A stretch of 6,030 nucleotides of DNA from Planctomycetaceae bacterium (GTDB lineage Bacteria > Planctomycetota > Planctomycetia > Planctomycetales > Planctomycetaceae). This document shows, piece after piece, positions 5,597 through 6,030 of the stretch. The notes beneath the pieces were generated by a model that was given only the letters and a program-made list of their open reading frames with translations, did no database searches and had not been told where the DNA came from. A program made the translations under genes and the position numbers. Location: the NCBI GenBank assembly GCA_023258825.1, contig JALQWE010000247.1:1-6030 (forward strand). The letters run 5' to 3'. The stretch's first letter is position 1, and the number at the start of each line of letters is the position of its first letter.

Positions 5597-6030
5597 TCAG
5601 CGTGCGACCGCCGTCAGACCGATCGGAGTGTCGGTTTGATGGGCCAGTCGCTGTCGATCCGCCTGCTGTTGCCATTCCGCGGCGTATCGCCGCATGCGTT
5701 CTTCGTCGAATTTATCCAATTCACATTCGTGCAGGGCCCGCCTGAGCAATGCTGATGCGGTGCTGAAACGGCCTCGTTCCGATTCGGTGACCGCCGCCTG
5801 AATACGAAAAACCGGCATGTCCGGGTACTGCGACAGTGCATGCTGCCAGAGACTGAATGAGTCCTGCCAAACGGGCTGGTACTCCATCGTGCGAAGCACA
5901 CAGCCGCCCAGCAGCAATCCCGCCGAAAGTGTGCGCGCTCCAATTGTCAGGATCCTGCTACGTTCGGCAGCAGACAGCAAGCTGGTGATTGTGGCCAGTG
6001 ATGTTGTCACCATGGCAAACACAATGAGAC
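5597..6030 (-). CDS. C-terminal part of a TMTC/PMT-like membrane protein with TPR-type tail (5' end outside window)
   Basis: The frame stays open to the window edge, so the 143 residues seen are the end of a longer protein; the in-frame GTG at 6022 and ATG at 6013 are probably internal. The first part contains hydrophobic segments (LIVFAMVTTSLATI and ARTLSAGLLLGGCVL). Then comes RTMEYQPVWQDSFSLWQHAL, followed by a helical, TPR-like stretch with RGRFSTASALLRRALHECEL. A last membrane helix leading into a W..d..LW...l...P pattern and short TPRs is typical of bacterial TMTC-like or O-mannosyltransferase-like proteins common in Planctomycetes. The catalytic part is not in view, so the function is not assigned. 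It is on the same strand as the pilus genes, separated by a hairpin and a 358-base gap. A link to pilus glycosylation is possible but unsupported. Confidence 0.6.
   Translation of the reverse strand, partial: LIVFAMVTTSLATITSLLSAAERSRILTIGARTLSAGLLLGGCVLRTMEYQPVWQDSFSLWQHALSQYPDMPVFRIQAAVTESERGRFSTASALLRRALHECELDKFDEERMRRYAAEWQQQADRQRLAHQTDTPIGLTAVAR

Noticed and set aside
5005..5745. Plus-strand frames opposite flp and its leader
   Set aside because: They overlap flp or the TMTC-like gene in antisense and show no domain; the repeated, overlapping starts are typical of chance frames.

Overview
The window carries part of a Flp/Tad (tight adherence) pilus locus, almost certainly from a member of the Planctomycetota. 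The assignment to that phylum is an inference. It rests on the order flp–cpaA–cpaB–cpaC–cpaE, the moderate GC content, the long intergenic leaders, the unusual hydrophilic tail on the secretin, and the neighbouring TMTC-like membrane/TPR protein. No rRNA or marker gene is present to settle it. Every supported gene lies on the minus strand, so the locus reads from high to low coordinates; the plus-strand reading frames are shadows.

Layout in the direction of transcription. (1) 6030–5597: C-terminal end of a membrane protein with a TPR-like tail, resembling bacterial TMTC/PMT-like glycosyltransferases, followed by a terminator-like hairpin. (2) 5596–5239: a 358-base gap with a structured leader of at least three hairpins. 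(3) 5238–5065: flp, a 57-residue prepilin with a textbook processing site, followed by two tandem hairpins, the second a canonical Rho-independent terminator. (4) 4776–4225: cpaA/tadV, the prepilin peptidase, with a strong ribosome binding site fixing its start. (5) 4224–3915: a 310-base gap holding GC-rich hairpins and a possible sigma-54 promoter. (6) 3914–2886: cpaB/rcpC. (7) 2885–2686: a 200-base gap with several hairpins. (8) 2685–1018: cpaC/rcpA, the outer-membrane secretin, with a six-cysteine tail. (9) 957–1: cpaE/tadZ, a degenerate receiver plus MinD/ParA-like domain, cut off by the window edge.

How they work together: CpaA cleaves the Flp leader peptide. CpaC forms the outer-membrane pore, CpaB the periplasmic accessory protein next to it, and CpaE the cytoplasmic localisation ATPase-like factor. 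The motor (cpaF/tadA) and platform proteins (tadB, tadC) are expected beyond position 1. The terminator after flp suggests that the abundant major pilin is transcribed apart from the low-abundance assembly machinery.

I see no mobile element, tRNA, rRNA or CRISPR array. The genes are a recognisable, known system. The less ordinary points are the secretin's cysteine-rich tail, the doubly altered Walker A and receiver in CpaE, and the RNA structure around flp and between the cpa genes.
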